NCBI GenBank assembly: GCA_000733355.1
Contig: JNVV01000044.1
Location: 293,368-357,367, forward strand
DNA: 64,000 nt
Origin: Falciphora oryzae
Lineage: Eukaryota > Ascomycota > Sordariomycetes > Magnaporthales > Magnaporthaceae
Reading direction: 5' to 3'
The notes beneath the pieces were generated by a model. The model was not told the DNA's origin, did no database searches, and saw nothing but the letters and a program-made list of their open reading frames with translations. Numbering within the stretch: position 1 is the stretch's first letter; each line of letters opens with the position of its first letter. Made by a program: the position numbers and the translations under genes. This document shows positions 12,601 through 23,540 of this stretch, one piece after another.

Positions 12601-14764
12601 CGGCTCATAAGTCGAGATGGTCTGGACTTGCTCTCCGGTGGTAGAAACAACGAACGAGGTGGTGGCAGAGCACAGCGAGGCTGTCTGGGTTTGGCACTTG
12701 GTGGGATCCGGCTCGGAAGGAAACGTCGGGACATGATCGGGCCCGACACTGCCGTCGGCAAAGGAAGGTCAGCCACATTTCGTCCAGCCATCTGCTATCA
12801 CTGAGGGCAGGGGGTAAATCTCACGTAAACCGGGGCCAGGGAGGCAACGTCCCCTGGAAGTGCAGCTCTGGGGGGAACTTGAACACAGGGAACGGCGGGG
12901 GCCCGGGAGGGTAAATGCCAGGCGGCAGGACAAACAGCCAGCCCAGGATTTCCACCGTATCGAAGCTGATGCAGATGAGGAAGAACCATAGCTTGCAAGG
13001 GACCACAGCTGCGTCGTCCACGTCGTCCGACGGCTCGGGTTCTTCAACCTGCCAGCCCAGTGGCATGATGGTAGCTTCCGGAGGCCATACGGTGAAGGTT
13101 GGGAGTTGGAATACTCCATCTGTTGTGCTTGCGGGGTCGGTGATGGCAGCTGAAGTTGATGCTGGCTCGTCATTGCTGATACTGCTTTCTCCTCCTGGCG
13201 TGGTCTGTGGCGATGTAGTTGACTGGTCGCCACCTGTAGGCTCAGAGGCAGTGCTCTCTACAGGTGTCGGGATTGGTGGAATGATAAAAGTACTGGTACC
13301 TAGCCCGCTGGTTAGAGACGGTTCTGTGCCGCCTGGCTGCTGGCTATCAGAGGAAGCCTGGCTGGCTTCGGTTTGCGTAGTCTCTGTTTGCGACCAAGTT
13401 TTTGAGATAACTGAGCCACCAGTAGCTACCGACGAGCTCGACAGAAAGTCAGAAGAAGATTGTGGTATCACATCACTGGATGCCACTTCTGATCCTTCGC
13501 TAGGCGCAGATGCGGAAGCCTTAGACGTTACTGCACCATCCGGGCTCGTCACGCCGGAAGACGACGGTGCGGTGCTCCGGGGATCTGTGGCGCCAACTGC
13601 CGACGTGAGATTGTGTACGCTGGCGAGGATTGAGCCAGCCGAGGACGTTGCTGGTGGATCGTCGGGTAATAGGGATGTTGTTTGCTCATGTGCGCTGTCG
13701 GTCGTGGCTGTGGTGCCTTGTGGCACCGCAGGCGGCGTGGATGTTTGGTTCCCCGGCGTGGCACCGATCGAGCCTTGCACAAGCAAAGACGAGGTCGAGT
13801 TAGGGAAGACCCACGACTCTGTGGGCTGCGGAGAAGAGGTGTGCTCGGAGGCCGCCTGGCTCGGATCCGGTGTCGACGGGGAGACCGTGGTGTTTAGGGT
13901 GCCACTGGGGTTGCCGCTTCCACTCCCACTCCCTCCACCTAACACGGCAGACGCAGAGTCGGGCTGTGAAAGGGGTGGGAGCGAGCTGTCCGTAGTTGGA
14001 GATGGTGTGGTGCTTGCCGCCGGCGTTGGTGCGCCGAGCGTCGACATCCAGTCTGTGGCATCACTAGAGGACCCGAGAGTCTGCGCTGTCGCTGCTGTGC
14101 GCAGGCTCGGGCTCGGGCTATCGGTAGCTCCAGGGGAGGGATCGATTGTTATCGTAGTCGAAGTCGAGAACTCGGCAATCACCGTTCTAATACCCGCCTC
14201 GGGATCCCAAGTACCCGTAGCCACAGACGATGATTGTGTGTCGACCAGTGCAGTGCTTGTGCTGGGATCCCAGGTCTCGGTTCCCTCAGAGTCATCCCAG
14301 ATGGTTATTGTTGTTGTCGTTACACTCAGGGCTCCAAGGACTTCCGTGGAGCCCGAGGGCGATGGAGATGTCGCCGCATTGTCCGAGGTCGTGATCGTGG
14401 TAAAGGTGTCTATGGTGGTTGTAGTAGTCCCAGCGATCCAGCTGCCAGACGCCGCGGGCAACGGCTCCGTACCATCAACTGTTGCTGCCGCCCGCCTGGT
14501 AAAAGTGATGACGGCAGTACTTGGGTCGAGGGCGTTATTGAGATCCAGTGCCTTCCTCACGGGGCCGTTTCTCCCTGCGACGATGGCGGCGACGGTGGTC
14601 GAATCCTTGCTGGCTTGGGTAGAGAGGCGCGCCGCGGCAAGGGGAGAACCCTTTGAGTGAGGTTGGAAGCCTTGGGACAAGGCACCGAGGACGAAAAGAA
14701 GGTAGAGAATCCATAGAGGCAGGCAGGGATGGCTGCCTCCTTGCAATGAGGAGAAGCGGCGCAT
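9658..14764 (-). CDS. Secreted subtilisin-like serine protease with long Ser/Thr-rich N-terminal half
   Basis: Proposed exons, from the 5' end: 14764-12825, 12748-12106, 12039-11770, 11695-11201, 11125-10849, 10782-10568, 10524-9658, giving about 1568 residues. The product starts MRRFSSLQGG with a signal-like hydrophobic stretch (LWILYLLFVLGAL). Then come some 600 residues rich in Ser, Thr and Pro, a proline-rich linker (PPGIYPPGPPPFP) and a Cys/Thr segment with repeated CTATT-like motifs. The peptidase S8 domain follows: Asp in VYIVDTGANLNHP, His in NPHGTAMLASVAG, oxyanion Asn in VVVGAGNHLE, Ser in AQGTSFACAYTSG. A Cys-rich tail of about 290 residues ends the protein. Exon phases agree for the first six exons. 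The last intron (43 nt, GTCTAT donor) is weak and the C-terminus could differ. The family's usual Pro after the catalytic Ser is replaced (SFACAY). Likely an extracellular or wall-associated protease. Confidence 0.85.
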
Positions 14765-16063
14765 GATAGTCGCTGGCGGGATGCGCGCCGCGGACACCAG
14801 CCACGGATCAGGAACAGCGAGCAAACAGAACGTTACTGTTGATTCAGATGGGTACTAAGACGCCTGATCCCGAGAGATCCGAGATGCTTTATATTCCTGA
14901 TCTGTTTGCCTCGCTCTTTCTAGTATCGAGGAAGCTTTCTTTTACCTCAGTGTGCCCTGAGGTGGCCATCAGATTTGTCCCGGGGCACGCGACCCCCCGG
15001 AACAAACGTGCGGCTTCCAGCCGTCCAACCGATCCATTATGGCAGACAAGCCGGCATTCAACAGCATTACACAACGAAAAGGACGGCAACGTTCGTGAGC
15101 TTGGGCTCGTCGCTTGATCCCAGNNNNNNNNNNNNNNNNNNNNNNNNNNNNNNNNNNNNNNNNNNNNNNNNNNNNNNNNNNNNNNNNNNNNNNNNNNNNN
15201 NNNNNNNNNNNNNNNNNNNNNNNNNNNNNNNNNNNNNNCCTTGGTAGCCATCTACCAACAACCACTACCACCATTACCGAAATGCCCAATTCGGTTCAAG
15301 CCCTTCCAGCAGTGTACCGGTTGCACAGCGCTGCAAGTCCCCGAGCGGTAGACATGGAGCGCATTTGTCTTTCCATGTCTGGTGATGGTCAAAGGTATGT
15401 AATGCGGCAGGAGCAACTGTCGCCCGAGGAACAGAGCCAGCGGCCTCGATGAAGGCCAGCCCGGCATCCTGAATCTGGGTGTCGGCATCTGCCACTAGCA
15501 AAGGAGGCTCTGCTCTTTGCGTCTTTGCGTCATGCATCTCTCCAGACGTCTCCAGAGCGGGCCACGTGATCACCAAACTCTCCGCCACCGACCAACACCA
15601 GGTGGCACTGGCATGGCGAAGGAGGAATAATGCCGCCTAGTGAAGAAAGAAATCGGTCATTCTCTCAGAGGTCCCAACAAAGAAGCATTTCCATCATTCA
15701 GGGTCCCCAGGCTGGGGCAATCAACCGTGCGCTCGCGCCCAGCCGCAGCCACGGGTGGGGCTCGGGCCACTAAGTGGGGGTAGAGGCGGCTACTGGCGCC
15801 TAAATTCCGGCGCCAGGCTTCGTCATCCTTCCCGCCATCGTCACCTGACGGGATCCCAGGGAAGGCAGCGCCGTCGCAATCACAAGCCGCCCCGAACAAA
15901 GCCAGGGCGAGAAACATCTCGACGCCCACGAGAGATTCAAGACTCTTCAAGTACCTACCAACCAACCAACCGAGCTATCGACCTGCCTTTCCACAACCCA
16001 CCGATCGAGCCTCGCAACGAACCCCTCCCTAGAACCGCCACACACACCAAGCCAACCGCCACG
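14765..16063. other. Intergenic region with assembly gap
   Basis: This separates the divergently transcribed protease (-) and vps60 (+) genes and must hold both promoters. It includes 115 undetermined bases at 15124-15238. About 200 bases before the vps60 start are rich in C, A and CCAAC-type repeats, as usual for fungal 5' leaders. No other gene is visible. Confidence 0.7.
15124..15238. other. Assembly gap (115 N)
   Basis: All bases in this interval are N. Open frames drawn through it are artefacts. Confidence 1.
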
Positions 16064-16708
16064 ATGAACCGCCTCTTCGGCAGCGCCGACAAGGCGCCCA
16101 AGCCGACCATCGACCAGACCGTCACCAACCTCCAAAAGCGCGTGTCCGAGTACGACGTGCAGATCAAAGAAAAAAACAACGAGCTCTCGTCCCTCGCCAA
16201 GGAGATGCGCTCCACCTTCTCGGCCGCGCGCAAAGAAACAATCAAGAAGAAGATGCGCAAGATCCTCATCGACCGCGGCGGCATCGAGAAGCGGCAAGGC
16301 GACCTGCAGGCCCAGCTCGACAACCTGTGGCGCACCCAGGACATGCAAGCAACCCTCCAAAACTCCATGGTCGTCGTCGACGCCCTCAAGACCACAACGA
16401 AAGAGCTCAAGAAACAGTACGGCAAGGTCGACCTCGACCAGATCGAGCGCATGCAGGATGAGATGGCCGACCTGATGGACGTCGGCGCCGAGATCCAGGA
16501 CACCATCTCGAGGGGGATCGGCATGCCCGAGGACATCGATGAGGCCGAGCTCGACGCCGAGCTGGACGCGCTGGGGGACGAGGCAGAGTACGAGTTCGAG
16601 ATGCAGCGCGCCTCGGCCACGCCGGGCTTCCTCGAGGACGAGGTGCCCGACTTTGTCGACGAGCCCGTCGCCACGGACAAGGCAAAGGTGCAGGAGGTGG
16701 CGAGGTAG
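16064..16708 (+). CDS. vps60: ESCRT-III accessory protein Vps60 (CHMP5 family)
   Basis: A single-exon 214-residue protein starting MNRLFGSADKAPKPT, the typical Vps60/CHMP5 start. It is a charged coiled-coil Snf7 fold: basic helices at about 20-80 (KKKMRKILIDRGGIEK), the conserved ELKKQYGKVDLDQIERMQDE segment at about 113-132, and an acidic C-terminal half with EDIDEAELDAELDALGDEAE and a terminal region containing VPDFVDEP. In yeast and animals this protein works late in ESCRT-III on endosomes, recruiting Vta1/LIP5 and so Vps4 to remodel membranes during multivesicular body sorting. Length fits the family (about 215-230). The ATG at 16064 is chosen because the family motif begins directly there; the open frame extends further upstream but lacks family similarity. 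Confidence 0.93.
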   Translation: MNRLFGSADKAPKPTIDQTVTNLQKRVSEYDVQIKEKNNELSSLAKEMRSTFSAARKETIKKKMRKILIDRGGIEKRQGDLQAQLDNLWRTQDMQATLQNSMVVVDALKTTTKELKKQYGKVDLDQIERMQDEMADLMDVGAEIQDTISRGIGMPEDIDEAELDAELDALGDEAEYEFEMQRASATPGFLEDEVPDFVDEPVATDKAKVQEVAR

Positions 16709-17446
16709 GGACTAGTGGATTGGGAAGCGAGCAACTAGGAAATAGGAATGCCAGAAGATACCAGCACACGGCTGAGAGGAGGACATGGAGAGACTGGGTG
16801 GACTGGTGGCGTTATTTTGGAGAAACAAATATCCCCTAGCGCGGCGGATACGAGGGCGGCGTTTAGGATCCATTTCATATTGTTACCATCATCATCATTA
16901 TTATCATCATCATCATGATGCAGGAACGATTTTCGTTTTTACACCCGCTCATCCCGCCCACCACGACGTTGAGGTTGATAGGCAGCACGCCGACAAGGAC
17001 TGGACGAATAAATATCCTCACTTGAACGTGTGCATCTTGTTGCCGCTCAACCAAACGTCGATGTCTTTCAGACCCGTATGCTATTCGATCTAAGCAAGTC
17101 AGAGCTCCCACGCCGTCATTCCCGCCATTCCTACCAAACACAAAACGAACAAGCCGTTGCTCCGGCGATGCATAAGCCATCATCACGTCGTGAAAAGAAA
17201 GTGCCTCCGCCATCCAATAAAGAAGCCCTGTATAGATTCCAACAAGGCTCTGTGGTGACTTCGACAAAAAAAAAAAAAAAAAAAAGGGGCCATCCATGTA
17301 TGAGGAAGCAGATAGAAGTATAGGAAGCCACCAAAATGATCATATAATGGAGTCGAAGTAAAGGCACAAGTGGAAGGCATACGAGGTGACAGCCAGACGC
17401 CGACACCTAGGTAATCCCCTGTCTACTGTCGTCGCCTCCGCATCGC
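16709..17446. other. Convergent 3' region between vps60 and fwd1
   Basis: Both flanking genes end here, so it holds two 3' UTRs and terminators. Visible features are a (CAT/ATT)n microsatellite at about 16886-16922 and an A run at about 17266-17284. No gene is seen. Confidence 0.7.
16886..16922. repeat. Trinucleotide microsatellite (CAT/ATT)n
   Basis: An imperfect run of CAT and ATT triplets ends in a short CATCATGATG palindrome. It lies in the 3' flank of vps60 and is probably neutral. Confidence 0.8.
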
Positions 17447-20400
17447 CTACTCCACCGTGCCAAAGAACCGCGAGACCTCCTCGAGCTCTGGGTCGCCGTT
17501 GCAGAAATCCCAGCCAACAATGACGCTCGTCTGGCTGCAACAAATTATGCGGCGCACGTCGAACTGCAGCTTGAACACCCGCACCGGCGTCCGCTCGTCG
17601 GCGTCACGCATGTGCGGGTGGTGGTGGTGGCCATGGCCCGGCGGCCGGGGCTGCGCCGGCTGAGCAGGCGCCTGTGTGGGTGCCGGTGGGGGCCCGCCGC
17701 TGATGTGTGCGTTTGAGTTGGCATGGAGGAGCTGGGGTTGGGTTGTGGTCGTGGAGCCTGACATGGTGGTTGTCGGCCCATCCATTTGCGGAAGCCCAGT
17801 ATCCTGCGGCAGAAGGGACGGGTTCGTGTGGCTGCCCGAGCCGGAGCTAGGCCGGGAGACACTAATCGTCGAAGGCGCCGAGTTGTGCGTCGTGGTCGGT
17901 GGCCGCATCGCACCGAGAGCCGAGGCAGATGACGACGGTCCGGCAGCGCTCAAGTCTTGGTCATTGGAGGCGGCAGCCAGCTGAGCTGCGTGGCGAACGT
18001 CCCTGATGTTCTGCATGTTGCTCTCGCGCCTGTTCCGGGCCTGGGCCAGCTGGGTCCGCACAACGGCCGTGTTCACCGCCTGTCTCAGCTGCGAGCGGAG
18101 GAAGGGGCTCGGCTCCCGGTCTATGGCGGCCTGGAGCTTCTGCTGGAGGACCAGGAGGGCGGGGAAGCTGGCCAGCGCCTGCTGAAGAGCGTAGACGCCC
18201 TGCGGCACCGTCATGTCTATCATGGCGGTGAACGAGTTTATCGACGTCGGCGTCAGCACGGCTGTGATTGGGGAAGTGATGACTTGGACGTCGCGGCTCT
18301 CGGGGGATGGTCGTCTTGCTGTCGCCTCGTCTGATGGGCCAGCTGCCGCCGCCGAAAGCGCTTCGGGTTGCTCCGTCCTGTCTGCCCTCCTAGCCCTTCT
18401 CGAAGACGAAGACGACGGCATTCCGTTGTGGAGTGAAGTAGTAGACGAAGACGCATGACCAACCACGTCGGGATGGCGCTGTGCCCGGAGCATCGACAGC
18501 GTATCCTCAGCCGACTGGGCAGGGTATCCGGATTCTCGCAGCCCAGTGGCTGAGAGTGAGTGGTGCATGGAAACGGCCGAGGTCGGCGGCACCATGGGGC
18601 GCGCCGCCGCTGCCTCGGCGGCATCCTCCTGCTTGAGGTGATGTGCCTTCTGCCACACACCATTCTTATCGCGCCTCCAGATGATTATGCTCTCATCATA
18701 CGACCCGGACACGATCCTCGCGTACTGGCCACCTCCACCTCCTGGCGGTAGCTTGGCGCCGAACGCCGTGATATCCTCGGGCCGCCTACTCCCCGCGTTG
18801 TTGGGCCTGCCCCTTGCGTGCACGTTAGGCTGCGTCTTAGCGACGACGGCGTTGAAGTAGCCCTTGTCTATTTCCTTGGCCTGCTGTAGATCCTCGTAGT
18901 CGCTGTAGGGCAGGTCTGCAAAGCCGGCCTGGACGGTTCGCACGAGGTCCGTGTGCCCGCGCAAGCTAGCAATCTCGAGTCCCGTCTGACGGTCAAACAC
19001 CTTGACCAGGTTGTCGTTGCTGCCCGAGACGATGCGCTTGCCATCGTACTGGACGCATGCTATTCCCTTGGAGTGGCCGATATAGGTGCGGATGCACTGC
19101 TGAGAGGGCCATTTCCAAATCTTGAGGTTCCTGTCTCCCGACGCCGACACCACCTCGTCGCCGCAGATTTGCACCGCGTTGACTGCAGCGCTGTGGCCCA
19201 CGAGGGCACCGATCATCGAGTATGGGGGCTTGATGGCCAAGTTATCAATGCCGTCGTACAGGCCGCCATAGTCCTTGATCGTCTTTCCAACCTCGTATAC
19301 CCTGCCCGGCTCGCCGTACCCGAGGTCTCCTGGGCTCATAGGCCGGCGGTTGAAGACCTTGATCGTCTTGTCCTTGGAGCACGTTACCAGAATCCGCTTG
19401 TCGAACTTGACGTTTAGAACCGACTCGTGGTGCGCACGTGAGAGACGCTGGATCACCTGCCCGGTCGAGAACCTCCAGATGATGACATCCGAGTCGCTGC
19501 TGCCCGACACGATCACGTCCTCTTCCGGATCCGAGTCGAACTGCAGGCAGAGCACGGAACCGTTGTGGGCGGCCAGCGGCGGACGAACCAGGCGGCGCGT
19601 GTGCATGTCCCATATCCGGATTGTGTGGTCCCTACTGCCGCTCACAAGGTATTGCGAGTTGAACTGCAAGCTGTAGATGCACTCGTTGTGGCCCTCCTCC
19701 ATGTGGTCCGGGTGGGGGAACTGGAAGTTCACAAACTTTCCCCTCTCCCAGTTCTGTTCCAGCCGGTGCCTCGTCGAGTACATGTACTTCCAGTTCAACC
19801 TGTACCGGCTCGAGTTTGGCTGCCAGGTCCAGAGCGTCGACTTGGGCAGCGTGTTTAGTCCGTCGGCTGGGAACATCTCCGGAAGCGTTTCGGGCCTGAT
19901 CTCGCTCGACTCCTTGCTGAGCATTGGGGTTGGAATCGCCACCGGTTGCTCGACCGCTTTCCCTTTGCCCTTATCGACTGCTTTGGCGCCGAGGCCATTC
20001 CGGGCGTCGTAGCTCGAGCCTGGACCATCCATGTTCATGGCATCGAGGCATGGGGTCACGCACGTCCTGGGGGCACCCGACAGCCCCGCAGCGCCACCGA
20101 AGAGACTCGCCTCGCCCATCTCGACGTCGGTGGGCGATTGTATCGGGTTCTCCATCAAAACATAATCCTGTTCCGTGCTCGACGCATCCGGCAGAGGACT
20201 TGCCTTGCTCCGCTTCTTGTGGGTGTGGCCGTCATCGTCCTCGGATGAGCGCAGGCGCCGTAGCTGGCCGCTTAGTGAAGGCCCGCTGATGCCAGTGTTG
20301 TTGACCCTGTCCTCCCAGATCTGTATCTCGTTCGTGGCGGCCTTCCAGCCCTCCCGATAGTAGACGCGCTCCCAGAGTTTCCGGTCCGAGGCGAGGTTGT

Positions 20401-20837
20401 GCCAGGCGCGACAGGCCTTGACTATGTTTATCAGCGACAGCGGGTCGAGGTAGCCGAGGATCTTTAGACATATCTCGGCGGGCAGGTACATGATGAAGTT
20501 GATGTAGAGCCTGGAGCTCAAGCCCTCGACGATCTCGGCGATGACGCTCGTGGGCAGCTCCTCGAGTAGTGCCATGGCGAGCTCTGATGGCGGGGAGGGC
20601 CGCGGGAAGAAAAACGCGGCACGGGTGTCAGCAAAAGCCAGTCACGGGTGGATAGACTTGAGCAGGAGAAGCGAGGAAGAGGGAGCACGAGGATGACTGA
20701 CGGGTCTTGTTCGAGAGGGAGAGTTCGGACATGTGTCGCAGCAGCAAGGCGGAAACCTCGCGCGAGGGCGTCCGGGCTGGCTTGGTGGCAGAGGTGTTCA
20801 AGGGCGCCTCCGAGTAGCCCTCGTCGGCCGAATTCAT
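17447..20837 (-). CDS. fwd1: F-box/WD40 protein, SCF ubiquitin ligase receptor (FWD1 type)
   Basis: Two exons, 20837-20702 and 20583-17447, give about 1090 residues. The 118-nt intron has a GTCAGT donor, a CTGAC branch site and a CAG acceptor, and preserves frame (NKT then QLAMALLEELP). After a short N-terminus (MNSADEGYSEAP, SREVSALLLRHM) comes an F-box at about 79-125 (LPAEICLKILGYLDPLSLIN). Six clear WD40 repeats follow between about 345 and 690, including HNECIYSLQF and YLVSGSRDHTIRIWD, with an insertion before the last blade (RIVSGSYDESIIIWR). A Ser/Pro-rich, His-rich tail completes it. In Neurospora the homologue FWD-1 is the SCF receptor that targets phosphorylated FRQ clock protein for degradation; other substrates are likely. 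The F-box should bind Skp1 and the propeller phosphodegrons. Family assignment is strong; the gene name rests on recall. Confidence 0.87.
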
Positions 20838-23540
20838 GCTGAAGGGGGCGGTGGGCTCGCCCGCTGCTGGGATGCCGGCCGAGTGTCTGTCCCTTGAGGC
20901 TTGCGACGGCAACGAGGGCCGGGCCGGGGTGTCGGCAGAAGAAAGCACGGCTGGTGGCGGGGCGCTATGGAGCAATTCGTGGCGGGCGATGCTTGCTGGG
21001 CTGTCCGGCAAGACGGCAGGTGTCGGGGGAACGATCCCCGCGTCGTCGACGCTCTGGCACGCCCTCCTCCTCCTCGGTACTTCAGGCGCGGGCGCTTACT
21101 CGACACTGAAAGGCGGCGAAGGCGGCGGCGATTGTTGGTTGCGGGAGTTGATTGATATGCTGCGGCCGGCAAGCGTCCCTAGTCAGGCTTCGGCTTGGGC
21201 GGTCCTCGGCTGTTGGGTCGACGAACGGGGGTGTGGGCTCGATGCAATTTGGGGTGCAACGGGGATTTCGGTTGTTTGTTGACGGCGGGGAGGCTGTGGC
21301 GCGACTTTGCGCCTTACAAATTGCGTGAGATGGAAAAGTCTGGCTGCCCGTGCGCCCTTGCTGATGCAAGGGGGGCGGGAGGCTGCTCCAACGGGGCTGG
21401 GCGGCTGCTGGGGCGAACCACAGACCGTGCAGATGATTGCAGCTTCCGATTCAAGCCAATAGCGACTTCCTACAACTAAACTTCCAGCCCGGCTGCCTAT
21501 CAATGTCGTACTATGCTTTTGAGTTTTGCCCCTAGGCTGCCCTTCTGGTTTCTGTCCTTTTTTTTTCTTTCTTTTTTTCTTGCACAAAAAGAAAACAACG
21601 TAGCACCACCGACACCGCCCCCTACGGACGGATATGTGCTCCCAACAGTGTGAAAATAGCAGGTAAGTTACGTAGGACAGAACAGGTTCCGTCACGACCT
21701 ACATCAAGATCAAGACCGGTTTTCGCTCACCCCATTCCCTCCATCTCGGTCCACTCCTGCTTGGCCGTCGATCATCAGCCCGACTTTTAAAGGTGTCGAC
21801 CATGGCCTCGACCGTCTGCTTCTTTGGTTGGAGTGATGCGCCGAGCGACCCTCTCAGAGGCAAACTCGAGGTCGGGCCAGCCGCTCGTTCGAGCCACCAG
21901 CTCGGAGTGACATGGTGCTGCCTGTGGAAGCAAACCCGCGGGCGGCGGCTGTAAGACGCAGATTACAATCAATCGCTGACTGGCAATTGCGCGTGCGTAC
22001 CCAAAATGGAGGTCCAATGGTCACACCCTCTGTGAGGCAGCAAGGAGGTTATTGGGGGCGAACTTCCTGCCCGACTTTGACGTTCGTGCCTTGGCCTGAC
22101 CAGAGGGACAGCTCGCCCCCGCTTGCCGCCAACTGCGCCGTGCGGGCGGCCCGGTTAGAGCGTTTTCCAGCTGCAATAGCAACCTCACTATACCATTTTC
22201 CCCTCGTATCGTTCCTTGCTTCGCGCACGAAAGCTTCCAGGTTTTGTAGAGTTTTATGATATCACGAAGTTGCTTCGAGCGCTTTGCCAGCACTACGCCG
22301 CGGGACGCATTATAGACTCTCTTCCTCTTCCTCCTTTCTCGCTGCATTTCATATTACCATTCGTGTACCCCCAATGGGCGTTTGTCGCGTTCGCCGGTTG
22401 TTTGCCAGTTGCCTTGACGCTCGCCAATACGCCGGCTTCCTATATAGGTTAGATTTCCCCTTCATAGATATCTTTCGCCATCCTCAACCTCATTGTGACG
22501 GCCGGCGACCGTGGCACCAACATCACGGTGTCATCGACAGGGCGAAACCACAGTCCATAAACTGATAGCGCGCCACGTGGGTCCCTTTCTTGGTTAAAGA
22601 TGCCAAGTCCGGGTTTGGCGCATGAACGCTCCGGTTTCAAGCACGCATCTTGGTCATACCCGCCGACCAGAGGCAAATTCCAGTCCAGGACAAGGTTCTT
22701 CAAGCCAGCGAGGGGGTTTGCCGGCCTCGTGATGTTTGGGGCCCGTAGGACGCCAGCAGGTAATAATTCTCCCACATCCTACTAACCTCAACGCCATTGC
22801 CAGCGTGTGGTGCATGGCCAATAATAAACGGCCAGGGTCGGCTTGCACCATCTATACCAGGCACGCCACTCTATGGTCGCCTTGTGTCGTCGGGTGATGC
22901 CTGCTGCAAGTCGCCGTCGTCCATTATGCAACGTATTAAGCGCAGAGCTGCAGGCTCGCGTCCCGCTACGTACATAGCTTTTTCTGCCTGACGTCTGGCC
23001 CCAACATCTCCTCTCTCTCTCTCTCTCTCTCTCTCTATCGGCAAAAGTGGGGATTTCGGCCGGCCGGCCGGAGCCGCGCGCGTTGTGCGCTGGCCTCTCC
23101 TGGTTCCACGAAAGCTCTTACACAACAAGAAGGACTTGAACTTACGATAATATGCACCACGGGTACGATATCCTGAACGGCACAAACTAGGTACCTACTC
23201 TGGATGGCTTCCGTGTAGACTCGCAAGGGACTAAAGCTACGATCCTACTATGCCATGCTAGTTGGTGTTTACAGAGCACATTTTGGAAATTTGGACAAAT
23301 CAATAGCGGCAGTACAGTTGGGAATAGTGGCATTTTCATCATTCTTTTATCAATTGTCAACATGGGTGCGGAGTTGGGAGGCCAACGTGAAAGTGGGTCG
23401 CAAGTGGAGATGCGGCTGGACCCGACAAAGCTCCATTGGGTGACGACTCGGACGACGAGCTAGAGGGAAGTCGGCCACGACCTCATTCGTTTCCCGCATC
23501 GCATACGTTTACTACTAATTGGCTCGAAAAGGCCGTCAAC
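20838..23540. other. Intergenic region between fwd1 and the Zn2Cys6 gene
   Basis: These 2.7 kb of divergent promoter space show no supported gene. The fwd1 reading frame stays open upstream to about 21100 without an ATG, and a GTAAGC at about 21108 could mark a further upstream intron, so the fwd1 5' end may lie in this region. A CT microsatellite is at about 23011-23037 and a GGCC-type tandem at about 23058-23071. Confidence 0.6.
23011..23037. repeat. Dinucleotide microsatellite (CT)n
   Basis: About 13 CT units are readable directly, in the intergenic region upstream of the Zn2Cys6 regulator. Confidence 0.9.

Noticed and set aside
12915..14660. 581-residue plus-strand open frame
   Set aside because: It is antisense to the Ser/Thr-rich exon of the protease; repetitive Ser/Thr codons leave the opposite strand open. 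No domain or splice support.
14889..15452. Open frames running through the N stretch
   Set aside because: Created by undetermined bases; no real coding evidence.
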